From the NCBI GenBank assembly GCA_000333335.1, contig BACX01000294.1, positions 1 through 50,645 of the forward strand: 50,645 nucleotides of DNA, written 5' to 3'. This DNA is from Sphingomonas-like bacterium B12. GTDB lineage: Bacteria > Pseudomonadota > Alphaproteobacteria > Sphingomonadales > Sphingomonadaceae. The notes beneath the pieces were generated by a model. That model did no database searches, had not been told where the DNA came from, and saw only the letters and a list, made by a program, of their open reading frames with translations. A program made the translations under genes and the position numbers. Below are positions 16,046 to 25,278 of the stretch, in pieces (the stretch's first letter is position 1; each line of letters begins with the position of its first letter).

Positions 16046-16487
16046 GGCTTCCTCCTCGCCTGCCCAAAAACAAGGCCTCCCCGGAAAGCGGGGGGTGGGC
16101 GGCGAGGCGACCGAAGAGGCCCGCTTCGAGCGGCGGTCGGCACCCGAAGGGGCGAAACGCAGTGGAGCAGCCGGGCGAAGCCAAGGCTTGCCGGACGCCG
16201 TGGCGGGCCTAGCAGGGAGCGCCGGCCAAACCCCGCTTCATCGGGAGAGGCCCCAGACTCGCCGCCGCGTGAGCGGCGTCCTCATGGGGGGCGTTGCGGG
16301 GGGCCTGGGCCCCCTGCAGAAGGGGTCCGCCGAGACGTCGGGATCGCCCGGCGGCTCGGCGGCAGGGGAAGGCTTTCCCCTCATGTCGGTAATCGCCCCA
16401 TCATCGGGCCAATCCGCCCGAGGGGGTGCCTAGCAGACGTGTATCGGTCGGCCCCGTGTCAGCCAACGCGCGCCGATCGCCCCTTCG
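16046..16487. other. 442-base stretch without a gene, backbone/cargo junction
   Basis: No supported coding region. It contains GC-rich short inverted words such as GGGGCC/GGCCCC repeats around 16290-16325. It separates the conjugative backbone (ending with ardC) from the phosphate/arsenic cargo and is the most likely place for an insertion boundary. I found no IS ends, att repeat or tRNA fragment there. Confidence 0.45.
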
Positions 16488-17549
16488 TCATTCCCTGAGA
16501 AAGGCTGACAGATCGTCTTCCTTCCGACCGTTGAACCAGTCGAGCTTGATCCCCATCACGGAACCGCGGCCGCCGAATTGGGAGCCGGTGACGCCCTTGT
16601 CGAGTCTCGCGATCTGCGTCGCGAGCGCTTCCGGCGGAAGCGGGACGTAGCCGACCTGCGTGACACGCTGCGCACTCTCCGGAGCGAGGAACAGCCGTGC
16701 GAACGCCTTCACGGACGGCCGGGATGCCGCCTTCACATTGACGTACAGGAACAGCGGTCGCGTGAGCGGGAGGTAGGTGTTGTTCGCGACCGTATCGGCG
16801 CCAGGCTTGATGCATCCGTGACCGTTATCGACCGCGACGATCTTCAGCTTGTCCTTCTTCGCCTGATAATAAGCATAGCCGAAATAGCCGAGAGCGTTCG
16901 GGTCCGATCCGACATCATTTGCGAGCGCGGCATAGTCGATGCTGGCGGTGTAATCGGTCCGGCTGCTGGTTTCCGTGCCCACGATGGCGTGGGTGAAATA
17001 GTCGAACGTGCCGTCCGCTTTGCTGGGACCGAATAGGGTCAAAGGCTGCGACGGGAAGCTGTCGCGGATCTGATGCCAATTCTTGATCTTGTTCTGGGCG
17101 CCCGGTTCCCAAATCTTCTTCAGCTCCGCCACCGTCAGGCAGTCGACAAAGCTGTTTTGAGGATTGGTGACGATGGCGAGGCTGTCGAAGGCGATCGGTA
17201 GTTCGATATAGTTTACATTCGCCGTCTTACACTGCGCGATTTCTTCGGCCTTAATCGGGCGGGAAGCACCTTCCACGTCCGTCTGGCCGGCGCAGAATTT
17301 CTGGAAACCCCCGCCGGTCCCCGAATAGGCGACACCGACGTCCGCCTTGGGGTCAGTGGTGCGGTACGCGTCGGCCATCGCCTTGGAGAGAGGGTACACG
17401 GTCGACGAACCGTCGACCTTGATCGTCTCGTCGGATTTGCCGGAGCTACAGGCGCCGAGGCCGAGGCAGGAAAACGAAAATATCGCTACGCAGGCTCGAG
17501 CACCGGATCTCTTCGTGCTCCGAATACTGGACTGGGACTTGACCGGCAT
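16488..17549 (-). CDS. PstS-type phosphate-binding lipoprotein
   Basis: A 353-residue substrate-binding protein. A signal peptide ends in the lipobox LGAC (cysteine near 34), so it is anchored in the membrane. Then come the PstS landmarks [34 protein letters not shown] and, late, [13 protein letters not shown]. It starts at 17549, with GGAGGAGGGAG just upstream. It differs strongly from the other two PstS proteins (21184-22203 and 27672-28718), which lack a lipobox. It is the last gene of the pst operon, 43 bases after the PhoB-like gene, and may widen the ligand range or load the same PstCAB transporter. Confidence 0.85.
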   Translation of the reverse strand: MPVKSQSSIRSTKRSGARACVAIFSFSCLGLGACSSGKSDETIKVDGSSTVYPLSKAMADAYRTTDPKADVGVAYSGTGGGFQKFCAGQTDVEGASRPIKAEEIAQCKTANVNYIELPIAFDSLAIVTNPQNSFVDCLTVAELKKIWEPGAQNKIKNWHQIRDSFPSQPLTLFGPSKADGTFDYFTHAIVGTETSSRTDYTASIDYAALANDVGSDPNALGYFGYAYYQAKKDKLKIVAVDNGHGCIKPGADTVANNTYLPLTRPLFLYVNVKAASRPSVKAFARLFLAPESAQRVTQVGYVPLPPEALATQIARLDKGVTGSQFGGRGSVMGIKLDWFNGRKEDDLSAFLRE

Positions 17550-17592
17550 TTCTCCCTCCTCCGCACATGACAATTTCAGCGAACAGTCTCGT

Positions 17593-18492
17593 TCAGTCGA
17601 ACAGCCACCGGATCGGCCCCATCCCGTTTTCGGGCTCAAAGGCGTAGCCCGACCCGAGGACTGTTCGGATGGGATTGCGGCGCTCGCCACAGGACAGGGA
17701 TCGGCGCAGCCGCTTCACATAGACGTCGATCGTACGCGGGTCGGCGGCCCGCCGACCGTACATGTCGCGCATGATCTCCTGGCGCGACAGCACCCGCTCG
17801 GGCTTGCGCATGAACACGCCCAGCAATCGCAATTCGGAGGGCGTCAGCCGGATCATCGTGCCACAGCAGCTCAGCTCGCCCGGCGCCGGGCCCAGGATCG
17901 GCTTCATCCTCCGCGAGACGCAGGCACTCAGATCGGGGCGTAGCCGCCACAGGATACGGCGCATCCGGGCCACCAGCTCGCGGGGACGCAAGGGAAGGTC
18001 GAGAACATCCTCCACGCCAGCCGCGAAGCAATCCAGCGTCGCTATTTCGTCTCTGTCCGGGATCAGCGCCAGCACGGGTAGCGGAAAGCCATCGCCACGC
18101 TGCTGCAAGGCGCGATTTTGCGCGATCGCCTCCGACCCGGCCCGGTCGGTTTCCACGACCATGAGGTCCGGCATCGCGCTCGATGGCCAGTCCCGATTGG
18201 CACCGGACGCCATTTCCTCCGCCTCGAAGCCTTCGCCCTGGAGCAGGAGGAACAGGAGGCAAGCAAGGTGCGGGTCGTTCGCAACGATTCCGATGCGTGG
18301 GCGGCTCGTCTCCGAGGCATGGATCGGAGGGTGGAAGGATCGGCTTTCCGTCCCATACCGATGTTGTCCGGTGGAGAGCGCGGCCATGACGGACATCACC
18401 GCGCGTTCCGTTGGTGGGGAACCGGGCTCATGACGTAAAAGCACCGCAAGACCGACCGACGCTTCCCACGCGGTCCTCGACCTTAAAGGCAT
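17593..18492 (-). CDS. PhoB/OmpR-like regulator with degenerate receiver
   Basis: Up to 299 residues; ATG at 18396 (residue 33) is an alternative start and neither has a good SD. The receiver (about 64-180) lacks the usual phosphorylation set. The phospho-acceptor position in PDLMVVE is E114, the acidic pair is N72-D73, and the conserved lysine before PLRPREL is leucine. The C-terminal winged helix (about 200-290, LTPSELRLLGVFMRKPERVL and TIDVYVKRLRRSL) is a normal OmpR/PhoB DNA-binding domain. It lies in the pst operon between pstB and the lipoprotein gene, with no histidine kinase nearby. It probably acts without phosphorylation. Confidence 0.8.
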   Translation of the reverse strand: MPLRSRTAWEASVGLAVLLRHEPGSPPTERAVMSVMAALSTGQHRYGTESRSFHPPIHASETSRPRIGIVANDPHLACLLFLLLQGEGFEAEEMASGANRDWPSSAMPDLMVVETDRAGSEAIAQNRALQQRGDGFPLPVLALIPDRDEIATLDCFAAGVEDVLDLPLRPRELVARMRRILWRLRPDLSACVSRRMKPILGPAPGELSCCGTMIRLTPSELRLLGVFMRKPERVLSRQEIMRDMYGRRAADPRTIDVYVKRLRRSLSCGERRNPIRTVLGSGYAFEPENGMGPIRWLFD

Positions 18493-18536
18493 GGACGCTG
18501 CGCGGCTGGACCTGGGTTTTGCTCATGCCCACCGCC

Positions 18537-19346
18537 TCAGCCGAAGCGACCGGTCACGTAGGAACGGGTGCGTTCGTCCTTGGGGTTGAGGAAGACCTGC
18601 TCGTGGTCACCGACCTCCACGAGGTTGCCGTCGAGCATGAAGGCCGTGCGATTGGCGATGCGCGCGGCCTGTTGCAGATTGTGCGTGACGATCACGAAGG
18701 TGAACTTGTCGCACTGTTCGAGGAGCAGCTCCTCAATCTTGGCGGTCGACATCGGATCGAGCGCGGACGTGGGCTCATCGAGCAGGATGACTTCGGGCCG
18801 GACCGCAAGCGTGCGGGCAATGCACAGACGCTGCTGCTGACCGCCGGAGAGCGCGAGCGCCGAGCGGTCGAGCTTGTCTTTCACCTCGTCCCACAACGCC
18901 GCCTGGGTCAGGGCGATCTCGACACGCTGGCGCAGCCCGGCCTTGGACAGCCGCTCATAATGCCGCAGCGCGAAGGCGATATTGTCGAAGATCGACAGGT
19001 TGAAGGGTGTCGGCTTCTGGAAGACCATGCCGACACGCGCACGCAACTCGGACAGGGGAAAGGCCGGATCGAGGATGTTCTGTCCGTCGAGCAGGATTTC
19101 GCCCGAAACCTTCTGATCGGGATAGAGTTCGAAGATGCGGTTGATGGTCCGCAACAGCGTGGACTTGCCGCAACCAGAGGGTCCGATCAGCGCCGTGACC
19201 GCATGGGCGGGCGCCTCGAAGTTGATCCCATGAAGCGAGCGGGATTTGCCGTAAAAGAACTCCACATTCCGTACGGCCAGCTTGAGGGGGCCAGAGGCCG
19301 GCTTTGGGCGGAGTGTTTCCGGCACCAGATCGACGACCAAACTCAT
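18537..19346 (-). CDS. pstB: Phosphate ABC transporter ATPase PstB
   Basis: A 269-residue ATPase of normal PstB length. It has Walker [10 protein letters not shown] near residue 56, a Q-loop [15 protein letters not shown], the signature LSGGQQQR near 167, Walker [13 protein letters not shown] and the switch histidine in VTHNLQQA. It energises phosphate uptake through PstC/PstA. The start overlaps the pstA stop by four bases (ATGA). The PhoB-like gene follows after 44 bases. No phoU is present, which is unusual for a complete pst operon. Confidence 0.95.
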   Translation of the reverse strand: MSLVVDLVPETLRPKPASGPLKLAVRNVEFFYGKSRSLHGINFEAPAHAVTALIGPSGCGKSTLLRTINRIFELYPDQKVSGEILLDGQNILDPAFPLSELRARVGMVFQKPTPFNLSIFDNIAFALRHYERLSKAGLRQRVEIALTQAALWDEVKDKLDRSALALSGGQQQRLCIARTLAVRPEVILLDEPTSALDPMSTAKIEELLLEQCDKFTFVIVTHNLQQAARIANRTAFMLDGNLVEVGDHEQVFLNPKDERTRSYVTGRFG

Positions 19347-20188
19347 CGATATTTCCTTGGTCTGAGGACGAGACGGACCAGGATGCTCAAGCCCAGCACG
19401 AAGGCAGTGACGACGAAGGCGCCAGCCCAGGCGAGGGCGTGCCAGCTGTCATAGGGGCTCATCGCATATTGGAAGATCACGACCGGCACGTTGGCCATGG
19501 GGGAGCGCAGGTCCGCGCTCCAATATTGGTTGTTGAGGGCTGTGAAGAGCAGCGGCGCGGTCTCGCCGCTGATACGCGCAACGCCGAGCAGCACGCCTGT
19601 CGCGATGCCGGTGGACGCCGAACGGTAGATGATCGTCGTGATCACCTTCCATTGGGGAACGCCAAGCGCGAGGCCTGCTTCGCGCAATGGGTTGGGGATC
19701 AGGCGAAGGGCCTCGTCGGTCGTTCGCACCACGACCGGCAGCAGGATCATCGCGAGCGCGAGGCCGCCGGCATATCCCGCGAAGTGGCCGACGGGGCGAA
19801 CCACCAGTTCGTAGATGAACAGGCCGATGACGATGGACGGCGCGCTGAGCAGGATGTCGTTCACGAAGCGGATCGTCTCGGCGAGCTTCGATCGGCGCCC
19901 ATATTCCGCGATGTAGGTGCCGGCGAGGATGCCGATCGGGGTTCCGATCGCGACGGCAAGCCCGATCATGATGGCGCTGCCGGCGAAGGCGTTGAGAAGA
20001 CCGCCGTCCGAGCCGGGAGGCGGCGTCATCTCGGTGAAGAGATGCGGACCGAACGCGGACAAGCCTTCCTTCAGTGTCGTCCACAGGATCCAGACCAGCC
20101 AGATGAGGCCAAACAGGGTGGCGGTGGTGGCCGCGATGAGGGCGATCGTGTTGACGATCTTGCGGCGCCTGACGAGCGCGTTGCTCAA
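19343..20188 (-). CDS. pstA: Phosphate ABC transporter permease PstA
   Basis: A 281-residue inner-membrane permease with about six helices and the permease loop [24 protein letters not shown] near 190, which contacts PstB. The first codon is TTG and overlaps the pstC stop as TTGA, so translation is coupled. The terminal overlap with pstB is ATGA. No gaps or lesions were seen. It forms the translocation channel together with PstC. Confidence 0.94.
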   Translation of the reverse strand: MSNALVRRRKIVNTIALIAATTATLFGLIWLVWILWTTLKEGLSAFGPHLFTEMTPPPGSDGGLLNAFAGSAIMIGLAVAIGTPIGILAGTYIAEYGRRSKLAETIRFVNDILLSAPSIVIGLFIYELVVRPVGHFAGYAGGLALAMILLPVVVRTTDEALRLIPNPLREAGLALGVPQWKVITTIIYRSASTGIATGVLLGVARISGETAPLLFTALNNQYWSADLRSPMANVPVVIFQYAMSPYDSWHALAWAGAFVVTAFVLGLSILVRLVLRPRKYR

Positions 20189-21168
20189 CGGGCCTTCCTT
20201 TCGATGCGCATGAGCATCAGCTTGGCGATTGCCAGCACGATGAAGGTGACGACGAAGAGGAGGAATCCGAGCGCGATCAGCGATGAGAGATAGATGGGCG
20301 AGTCCGCCTCGGTGAACTCGTTCGCGATCGCGGCCGCAATCGAGTTGCCCGGCATCAGCAGCGACAGCGAGAAGTCATGCGCGTTGCCGAGAACGAAGGT
20401 GACGGCCATCGTTTCGCCCAGCGCGCGACCGAGGCCGAGAAATATCGCCCCCATGACCGCCGAGCGGGTGTGTGGCAGCGTGACTTTCCAGATCACCTCC
20501 CACGGTGTCGCGCCCAGCGCGAAGGCGCTTTCGCGCAGTGCCGGAGGCACCGCCTGGAAGACGTCGCGCATGACCGACGAGATGAAGGGGATGGTCATGA
20601 TGCCGAGGATGATGCCGGCGGTGAGCATCCCGATGCCGATGGGCGGACCGTCGAAGAATTGGCCGAGGCCAGGGACCATCGCCAGATGCTCGGTCAGCCA
20701 CGGCTCGACATGGCTTCCCATGAAGGGCGCGAAGACGAACAGCCCCCACATGCCGTAGATGATGCTCGGAACAGCGGCCAACAGCTCGATCGCCATGCCG
20801 ATCGGCCCGCGCATCCACGCCGGCGCCACTTCGCTCAGGAAGATGGCGATGCCGAAGCTGATCGGAACCGCGACCAGCATCGCGAGCGCGGAGCTGACCA
20901 GCGTGCCGTAGATCGGCACGAGCGCGCCGAACTTGTGCTGGACGGCATCCCAATCCATGCTGGTGAGAAAGCCCCAGCCGAAGGTCTGGAAGGCGAGACG
21001 GCCGCCCCACGCCATGGACAGCGCCGCGCCGAGCAGAAGAAGGAGGACCAGCCAGGCCGCGCTTGCGGTCAGCAGCCGGAAAACGCGGTCGCCGGGTGAG
21101 ATCACCGAAGCCGCCCGCCGTCGTGGCGGCGGGCGGTCGGTGTCCGGCGAGACTGTGACGGTCGCCAT
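20185..21168 (-). CDS. pstC: Phosphate ABC transporter permease PstC
   Basis: A 327-residue permease. The basic, proline-rich cytoplasmic N-terminus (1-30) precedes about six to seven membrane helices. The EAA-like loop AVPPALRESAFALGATPWEVIWKV is near 225. Segments IELLAAVPSIIYGMWGLFVF and GIILGIMTIPFISSVMRDVF are typical of PstC. It starts 15 bases after pstS and overlaps pstA by four bases. It imports phosphate, and with lower selectivity arsenate, into the cytoplasm. Confidence 0.95.
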   Translation of the reverse strand: MATVTVSPDTDRPPPRRRAASVISPGDRVFRLLTASAAWLVLLLLLGAALSMAWGGRLAFQTFGWGFLTSMDWDAVQHKFGALVPIYGTLVSSALAMLVAVPISFGIAIFLSEVAPAWMRGPIGMAIELLAAVPSIIYGMWGLFVFAPFMGSHVEPWLTEHLAMVPGLGQFFDGPPIGIGMLTAGIILGIMTIPFISSVMRDVFQAVPPALRESAFALGATPWEVIWKVTLPHTRSAVMGAIFLGLGRALGETMAVTFVLGNAHDFSLSLLMPGNSIAAAIANEFTEADSPIYLSSLIALGFLLFVVTFIVLAIAKLMLMRIERKAR

Positions 21169-21183
21169 GGCCGGTCCCGTCGC

Positions 21184-22203
21184 TTACTTGATGTTTGCGG
21201 ACATGTAGGTTTCGATCTGCTTCACCAGCGGCGCCGGAAGCGGCACGTACTGAAGCGTCGCCGCCTGCGGCTGGCCCTTTTCGAGCGCCCATCGGAAGAA
21301 TTTGAGCGCCGCGTCCGAGCGCGATTGCACCTTCGACTGCTTATACATCATGACGAAGGTGGTGGCGGTGATCGGGTAGGATTCGGCACCCGGCGCGTTA
21401 GTCATGACCAGGAAGAAGTCCTTGGTCTGCGCCCAGTCGGCATGACTGGCGGCGGCCTGGAAGCTCTTGGCGCTCGGCGCGACGAACTTGCCGGTCCGGT
21501 TCTGCACGACGCCGTAGGTCATCTTATTCTGGACGACGTAGGCATATTCGACATAGCCGATCGAGTTGGCGATCTGGTTGACGTAGGCGGCGACGCCTTC
21601 GTTACCCTTGCCGCCGATGCCAACCGGCCACTGGACGGACGTGCCCTCGCCGACCTTCTTCTGCCACGCCGGGCTGACCTGGCTCAGATAGTGAACCCAG
21701 TTGAAGGTCGTGCCCGAGCCGTCCGAGCGATGAACGACGGTGATGTTGGCGGACGGCAGCTTGACGCCCGGATTGATGCTGGCGATCGCGGGGTCATCCC
21801 AGGTCTTGATCTGGCCGGCATAGATCGCGGCGAGCAGCGGGCCGGTGAAACGGAGCTGGCCCGGCTTGATGCCCGGAAGATTGACCACCGGCACGACGCC
21901 GCCGATCACGACGGGGAACTGACCTAGGCCCGACTGAGCAAGCTCTTCCGGCGGCAACGGCTTGTCCGAAGCGCCGAAGTCTACCGTCGCCGCCTTGATC
22001 TGGGCGATACCGCCGCCCGAGCCGATCGACTGGTAGTTGACGTGATCGCCGCCCGTCTTGCTGTAGTCGTCGGACCATTTGGACAGGATCGGGTACACGA
22101 ACGTCGAGCCGGCGCCCGTGATCTCGCCGGCATTTGCGGCGCTTGCAGCTCCGATCGAGGCGATCAGCGCGATAAGGCTGAGCGACCGCGTGTAGGTCTT
22201 CAT
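21184..22203 (-). CDS. pstS: Periplasmic phosphate-binding protein PstS
   Basis: A 339-residue protein with a cleavable signal peptide (about 1-25, ending SAANAG). Ligand-site landmarks are GAGSTFVYPILSKW near 30, YQSIGSGGGIAQI, GASDKPLP and HRSDGSGTTFNWVHYL near 160. The start at 22203 was chosen because GGGGGAG lies five bases upstream. It is the first gene of the pst operon, preceded by a Pho-box-like sequence and a palindrome. It is closely similar in layout to the ars-linked PstS at 27672-28718 (shared VVIGGVVPVVN and NSIGYVE blocks), so the two are probably related by duplication or separate acquisition. Confidence 0.94.
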   Translation of the reverse strand: MKTYTRSLSLIALIASIGAASAANAGEITGAGSTFVYPILSKWSDDYSKTGGDHVNYQSIGSGGGIAQIKAATVDFGASDKPLPPEELAQSGLGQFPVVIGGVVPVVNLPGIKPGQLRFTGPLLAAIYAGQIKTWDDPAIASINPGVKLPSANITVVHRSDGSGTTFNWVHYLSQVSPAWQKKVGEGTSVQWPVGIGGKGNEGVAAYVNQIANSIGYVEYAYVVQNKMTYGVVQNRTGKFVAPSAKSFQAAASHADWAQTKDFFLVMTNAPGAESYPITATTFVMMYKQSKVQSRSDAALKFFRWALEKGQPQAATLQYVPLPAPLVKQIETYMSANIK

Positions 22204-22283
22204 AGCAACTCCCCCCTTGGGCATGGGCCAGGACGGCCGTGGACAACGACAGTCCTGGATAGACGTATCGTTATATCCGAGTC

Positions 22284-22297
22284 CCTAGATATCTAGG
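22284..22297. promoter_or_regulatory. 14-bp perfect palindrome in the pstS/arsR intergenic region
   Basis: CCTAGATATCTAGG is fully self-complementary and directly abuts the Pho-box-like site at 22298-22315. ACGTATC words occur at 22263-22269 and 22348-22354, and ATATCCG at 22273-22279 mirrors CGGATAT at 22363-22369, the last overlapping the arsR start. ArsR dimers bind such imperfect dyads, so these are candidate operators for the divergent promoter pair. Confidence 0.6.
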
Positions 22298-22315
22298 ATG
22301 ACGGAATCGTGACAT
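22298..22315 (-). promoter_or_regulatory. Pho-box-like site upstream of pstS
   Basis: Read on the minus strand the 18 bases are ATGTCAC-GATT-CCGTCAT. This fits two seven-base PhoB half-sites (consensus like CTGTCAT) separated by four bases. A possible -10 TATAAC lies at 22270-22275. The site is about 95 bases before the pstS start codon. Confidence 0.6.
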
Positions 22316-22369
22316 GGCGATCCCGGTCGATGTCTTGAAAATGACATACGTATCCAATAGTCCGGATAT

Positions 22370-22717
22370 ATGCGTAATGAGGATGCGATCGCGTCCCTGG
22401 CGGCGCTCGCTCAGGGGACAAGGCTTGATGCCTTCCGTCTGCTCGTGCGGCACGAGCCGGACGGACTGCCGGCGGGCGAAGTCGCGCGCCTCCTCGACAT
22501 CACCCAGAACACGATGTCGGCGCATCTCGCGATCCTGGCGCGTTCTGGCGCTGTGACGACGGAGCGCCGCAGCCGTTCGATCATCTATCGCGCCGACTTG
22601 GACGCTTTTCGCGCCCTCGCCCTCTTCCTCATCAAGGATTGCTGCGACGGTCGCCCGGAGCTGTGCGCGCCGCTCGTCGAAGCGTTGCTTTCTTGTAGCT
22701 CGGCCGAAGCCGCCTGA
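22370..22717 (+). CDS. arsR: ArsR-family repressor, divergent from pst operon
   Basis: A 115-residue winged-HTH protein of the ArsR/SmtB family: EVARLLDITQNTMSAHLAIL at 38-57 is the recognition region, and IIYRADLDAFRAL forms the wing and next helix. A C-terminal cysteine cluster C91, C92, C99 (DCCDGRPELC) resembles the As(III) site of the Acidithiobacillus type, which uses three C-terminal cysteines. It reads away from pstS and converges with the FAD oxidoreductase gene, ending three bases from it. It probably senses arsenite and regulates itself and possibly the pst operon. The SD before ATG 22370 is poor. Confidence 0.88.
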   Translation: MRNEDAIASLAALAQGTRLDAFRLLVRHEPDGLPAGEVARLLDITQNTMSAHLAILARSGAVTTERRSRSIIYRADLDAFRALALFLIKDCCDGRPELCAPLVEALLSCSSAEAA

Positions 22718-22720
22718 CGC

Positions 22721-24070
22721 TCAGTCGCGCGCTGCGGCGAGCCAGGCCTGCGCCGCGATCTGCACAGGGTCCCACGGGCTGCTGAAAGGCGGCGTATAGC
22801 TCAGGTCCAGATCGTTGAGGTCGTCGACCCCGGCATAGTGGTGGAGTGCGGCTGCGACGATATCGATGCGCTTGGATATCTCCGCTCCGCGATGGCCGAG
22901 AATCTGCGCACCGATCAGTCGCCCGGTGTGACGGTCGCCGGTCATGCGGATGGTGAGCGGTGTCGCTCCCGGATAGTAGCCCTTGTGGTCGTTCGCGGTG
23001 ACCTCAACCGTCAGCGGCGCGAGTCCGGCCGCCACCGCTTCGCTATCGGACAAGCCTGACCGCGCGACCGCGAGATCGAAAATCTTGATGGCCTGCGTGC
23101 CGAGCGTGCCGGGGAATCGGCGATCGCCGCCGAGGGCATTCTCGCCCGCCACACGCCCCTGTTTGTGGGCGATCGTGCCGAGCGAGATGTAGGTCGGATC
23201 GGCAAGCTGGCGATGATGGGTCTCGACGCAATCGCCAGCCGCGAACACGTCGGGTAGGCTGGTCTCCATCGCGCGCGAAATCGCGATCGCATCGCGCGCG
23301 CCCAAATTTGCGCCCGCCGCACGGGCAAGATCACTGTCAGGCCGGACGCCGACCGCCAGAAGGATCAGGTCGGCTTGGTGCAATCGACCGCTGGAATCCG
23401 TGAGGGACAGCGACGCCGACTCCCCGCCTGCGACCTGTTCGATCCGTTCGACGCCGACTCCTGTCTCGACGCGCACGTCATGCCGCTCGAGTTCGGTCTG
23501 GATCAGGCGCCCAAGCGACGGATCGACCGTTGGAAGGACGGTTTCGCTGCGACTGAACAGGGTGACGGCGATGCCGGTCTGGGTGAGCGCATCGGCCATC
23601 TCGATCCCGATATATCCTGCGCCGACAATGGCAGCCGTCCGAGGATGCCGGTGGGCGATGTGGTTTTTGACCGCGAAACTGTCGTCCATCGTGTGAAGCA
23701 GGAAAACGCCGTCGAGGTCGCTTCCCGGCAACGACGGCCGTATCGGGCGAGCGCCGGTCGCGATCACGAGCCTATCATAATCGATGTCCCGTTCGCGGCC
23801 GTCATGCTCGACCCGGACGCGGCGCGCGCCTGGATCGATCGATCGCGCGACATGCCGACGCCGCACATCGATCCCCGGAAATTCGGATCGGTGAGCGAGA
23901 TCCCTCCAGTCTGGCGTTTCGCCGCTCAGGAAATACGGCAATCCGCAGATACTGAAATTGGGGTAATCGTCGGCGAGCAGGAGCGTGATCTCAGTATCGG
24001 GCGCCAACTCATGTGCGCGCAGGGCGGCGCTGATCCCAGCATCGCTGCCGCCGATGACGAGCAGGTGCAT
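22721..24070 (-). CDS. FAD/NAD(P)-dependent oxidoreductase of the ars operon
   Basis: A 449-residue flavoprotein of the CoA-disulfide reductase/NADH oxidase group. The N-terminal FAD motif is VIGGSDAGISAA (5-16), the single redox cysteine C42 lies in NFSICGLPY, the NAD(P) motif is AAIVGAGYIGIEMADAL near 146, and the FAD ring motif DVFAAGDCVETHH is near 277. The C-terminal dimerisation domain is complete. Similar genes are often found in arsenic clusters, where a role in thiol or arsenical redox chemistry is suspected but not settled. It is the last gene of the operon, 21 bases after arsH. Confidence 0.82.
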   Translation of the reverse strand: MHLLVIGGSDAGISAALRAHELAPDTEITLLLADDYPNFSICGLPYFLSGETPDWRDLAHRSEFPGIDVRRRHVARSIDPGARRVRVEHDGRERDIDYDRLVIATGARPIRPSLPGSDLDGVFLLHTMDDSFAVKNHIAHRHPRTAAIVGAGYIGIEMADALTQTGIAVTLFSRSETVLPTVDPSLGRLIQTELERHDVRVETGVGVERIEQVAGGESASLSLTDSSGRLHQADLILLAVGVRPDSDLARAAGANLGARDAIAISRAMETSLPDVFAAGDCVETHHRQLADPTYISLGTIAHKQGRVAGENALGGDRRFPGTLGTQAIKIFDLAVARSGLSDSEAVAAGLAPLTVEVTANDHKGYYPGATPLTIRMTGDRHTGRLIGAQILGHRGAEISKRIDIVAAALHHYAGVDDLNDLDLSYTPPFSSPWDPVQIAAQAWLAAARD

Positions 24071-24091
24071 CGCTCCCTCCCGGTCCGCCTG

Positions 24092-24844
24092 TCAGGCGCG
24101 TTGCTGTGCAATGGCAATCGAAGACAGGTCCGTTGCCCGGTCGACGATGATCCCGGCCGACTTCCGCTCCGAATAGCGATCGACCAACTGGCCGGCGTGG
24201 GGGCGCATCAGCACGGTGAAGCGCACCAGCTCCTCCATCACGTCGACGATCCGGTCATAGTAGCTCGACGGCTTCATGCGACCGGCCTCATCGAACTCCT
24301 TGTAGGCCATCGCGACCGACGACTGATTGGGGATGGTGAACATCCGCATCCAGCGCCCGAGCAGCCGCAGCGTGTTGACCGCGTTGAACGACTGCGATCC
24401 GCCCGACACCTGCATGACGGCGAGCGTGCGTCCCTGCGTCGGACGCATCCCCTTCATCTCCAGCGGGAGATGATCGATCTGTGCCTTCATGATGCCGCTG
24501 ACCTGGCCATGACGCTCCGGGCTGCACCAGACATGGCCTTCCGACCACATCGACAGCTCGCGCAGTTCGTGGACGGCGGGGTGATCGTCCCCTTTCACCT
24601 GATCGGGAAGCGGCAAATCCGACGGATCGAAGATGCGCGTCTCGGCACCGAAGAGCTGAAGCAATCGCGCCGCCTCCTCTACCGCCAAGCGCGAGAACGA
24701 TCGCTCGCGCAATGACCCGTAGAGCAGGAGGATGCGGGGTGGTTGCGAGGCGTCGCCCATGCCCTGCGCTGGCCGGTCGACCACGAACGCCGGATCGAGC
24801 GCGGGAAAATGATCGGGGTCGGAAAGTACGCGAACGCGGGTCAT
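24092..24844 (-). CDS. arsH: ArsH, NADPH-dependent FMN organoarsenical oxidase
   Basis: A 250-residue flavodoxin-like protein. The FMN loop [19 protein letters not shown] is near 41-59. The ArsH-typical blocks [23 protein letters not shown] and [21 protein letters not shown] follow. ArsH oxidises trivalent organoarsenicals such as methylarsenite to less toxic pentavalent forms. The start ATG overlaps the arsN2 stop by four bases. The N-terminal 30 residues before the core are as long as in other proteobacterial ArsH proteins. Confidence 0.93.
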   Translation of the reverse strand: MTRVRVLSDPDHFPALDPAFVVDRPAQGMGDASQPPRILLLYGSLRERSFSRLAVEEAARLLQLFGAETRIFDPSDLPLPDQVKGDDHPAVHELRELSMWSEGHVWCSPERHGQVSGIMKAQIDHLPLEMKGMRPTQGRTLAVMQVSGGSQSFNAVNTLRLLGRWMRMFTIPNQSSVAMAYKEFDEAGRMKPSSYYDRIVDVMEELVRFTVLMRPHAGQLVDRYSERKSAGIIVDRATDLSSIAIAQQRA

Positions 24845-25278
24845 GCGATGTCCTTGACGAGATAGGCGGCGCTCGCCGGGCAGAGCGAGGCGAATTGCGC
24901 GGTCGATCCGATCGAAGCGGGCGCCGATGCGCGCTCGGCCGGCCGGTAGCCGCGCGACTGGAAGAAGTCGGGCACGGTCTGGGTCAGCAAGTGCAGCCGC
25001 TCCGCAACATCCTGCCGGGCATGGGCTTCGGCACGGGCGACGAGCAGCCCGCCATAGCCCCGGCGCTTCCGGGCCGGCAGCACGACCAGCGAGCAGAGCA
25101 GGCGATCGGCGCCGGTGCCCTCAAGCCCGATGACGCCGATCGGGCCGGCATCGTCGGAGAGTGCGAAGAAGGCTCGGCCAGGATCGTCGAGATCGACAGT
25201 CGGCAACCGTGCCGCCGATAGCGCCTGCGCCAGCATGTCTTCGCTCGCGGCGACCGGGGCGAAGATCACGCGGCTCAT
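24841..25278 (-). CDS. arsN2: ArsN2 GNAT-family acetyltransferase
   Basis: A 145-residue GNAT protein: GPIGVIGLE beta bulge near 45, then [20 protein letters not shown] with the acetyl-CoA P-loop [10 protein letters not shown] near 70-79, and the late segment [17 protein letters not shown]. It is the small ArsN2 type found in arsenic operons. Related ArsN1 proteins N-acetylate the organoarsenical antibiotic arsinothricin; the ArsN2 substrate is not established here. Overlaps by four bases with both acr3 and arsH indicate strict co-translation. Confidence 0.88.
   Translation of the reverse strand: MSRVIFAPVAASEDMLAQALSAARLPTVDLDDPGRAFFALSDDAGPIGVIGLEGTGADRLLCSLVVLPARKRRGYGGLLVARAEAHARQDVAERLHLLTQTVPDFFQSRGYRPAERASAPASIGSTAQFASLCPASAAYLVKDIA

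Noticed and set aside
15599-16498. Plus-strand frame running from ardC into the gap
   Set aside because: First half is antisense of ardC and the rest is Gly/Arg/Pro-rich low complexity without a recognisable domain.
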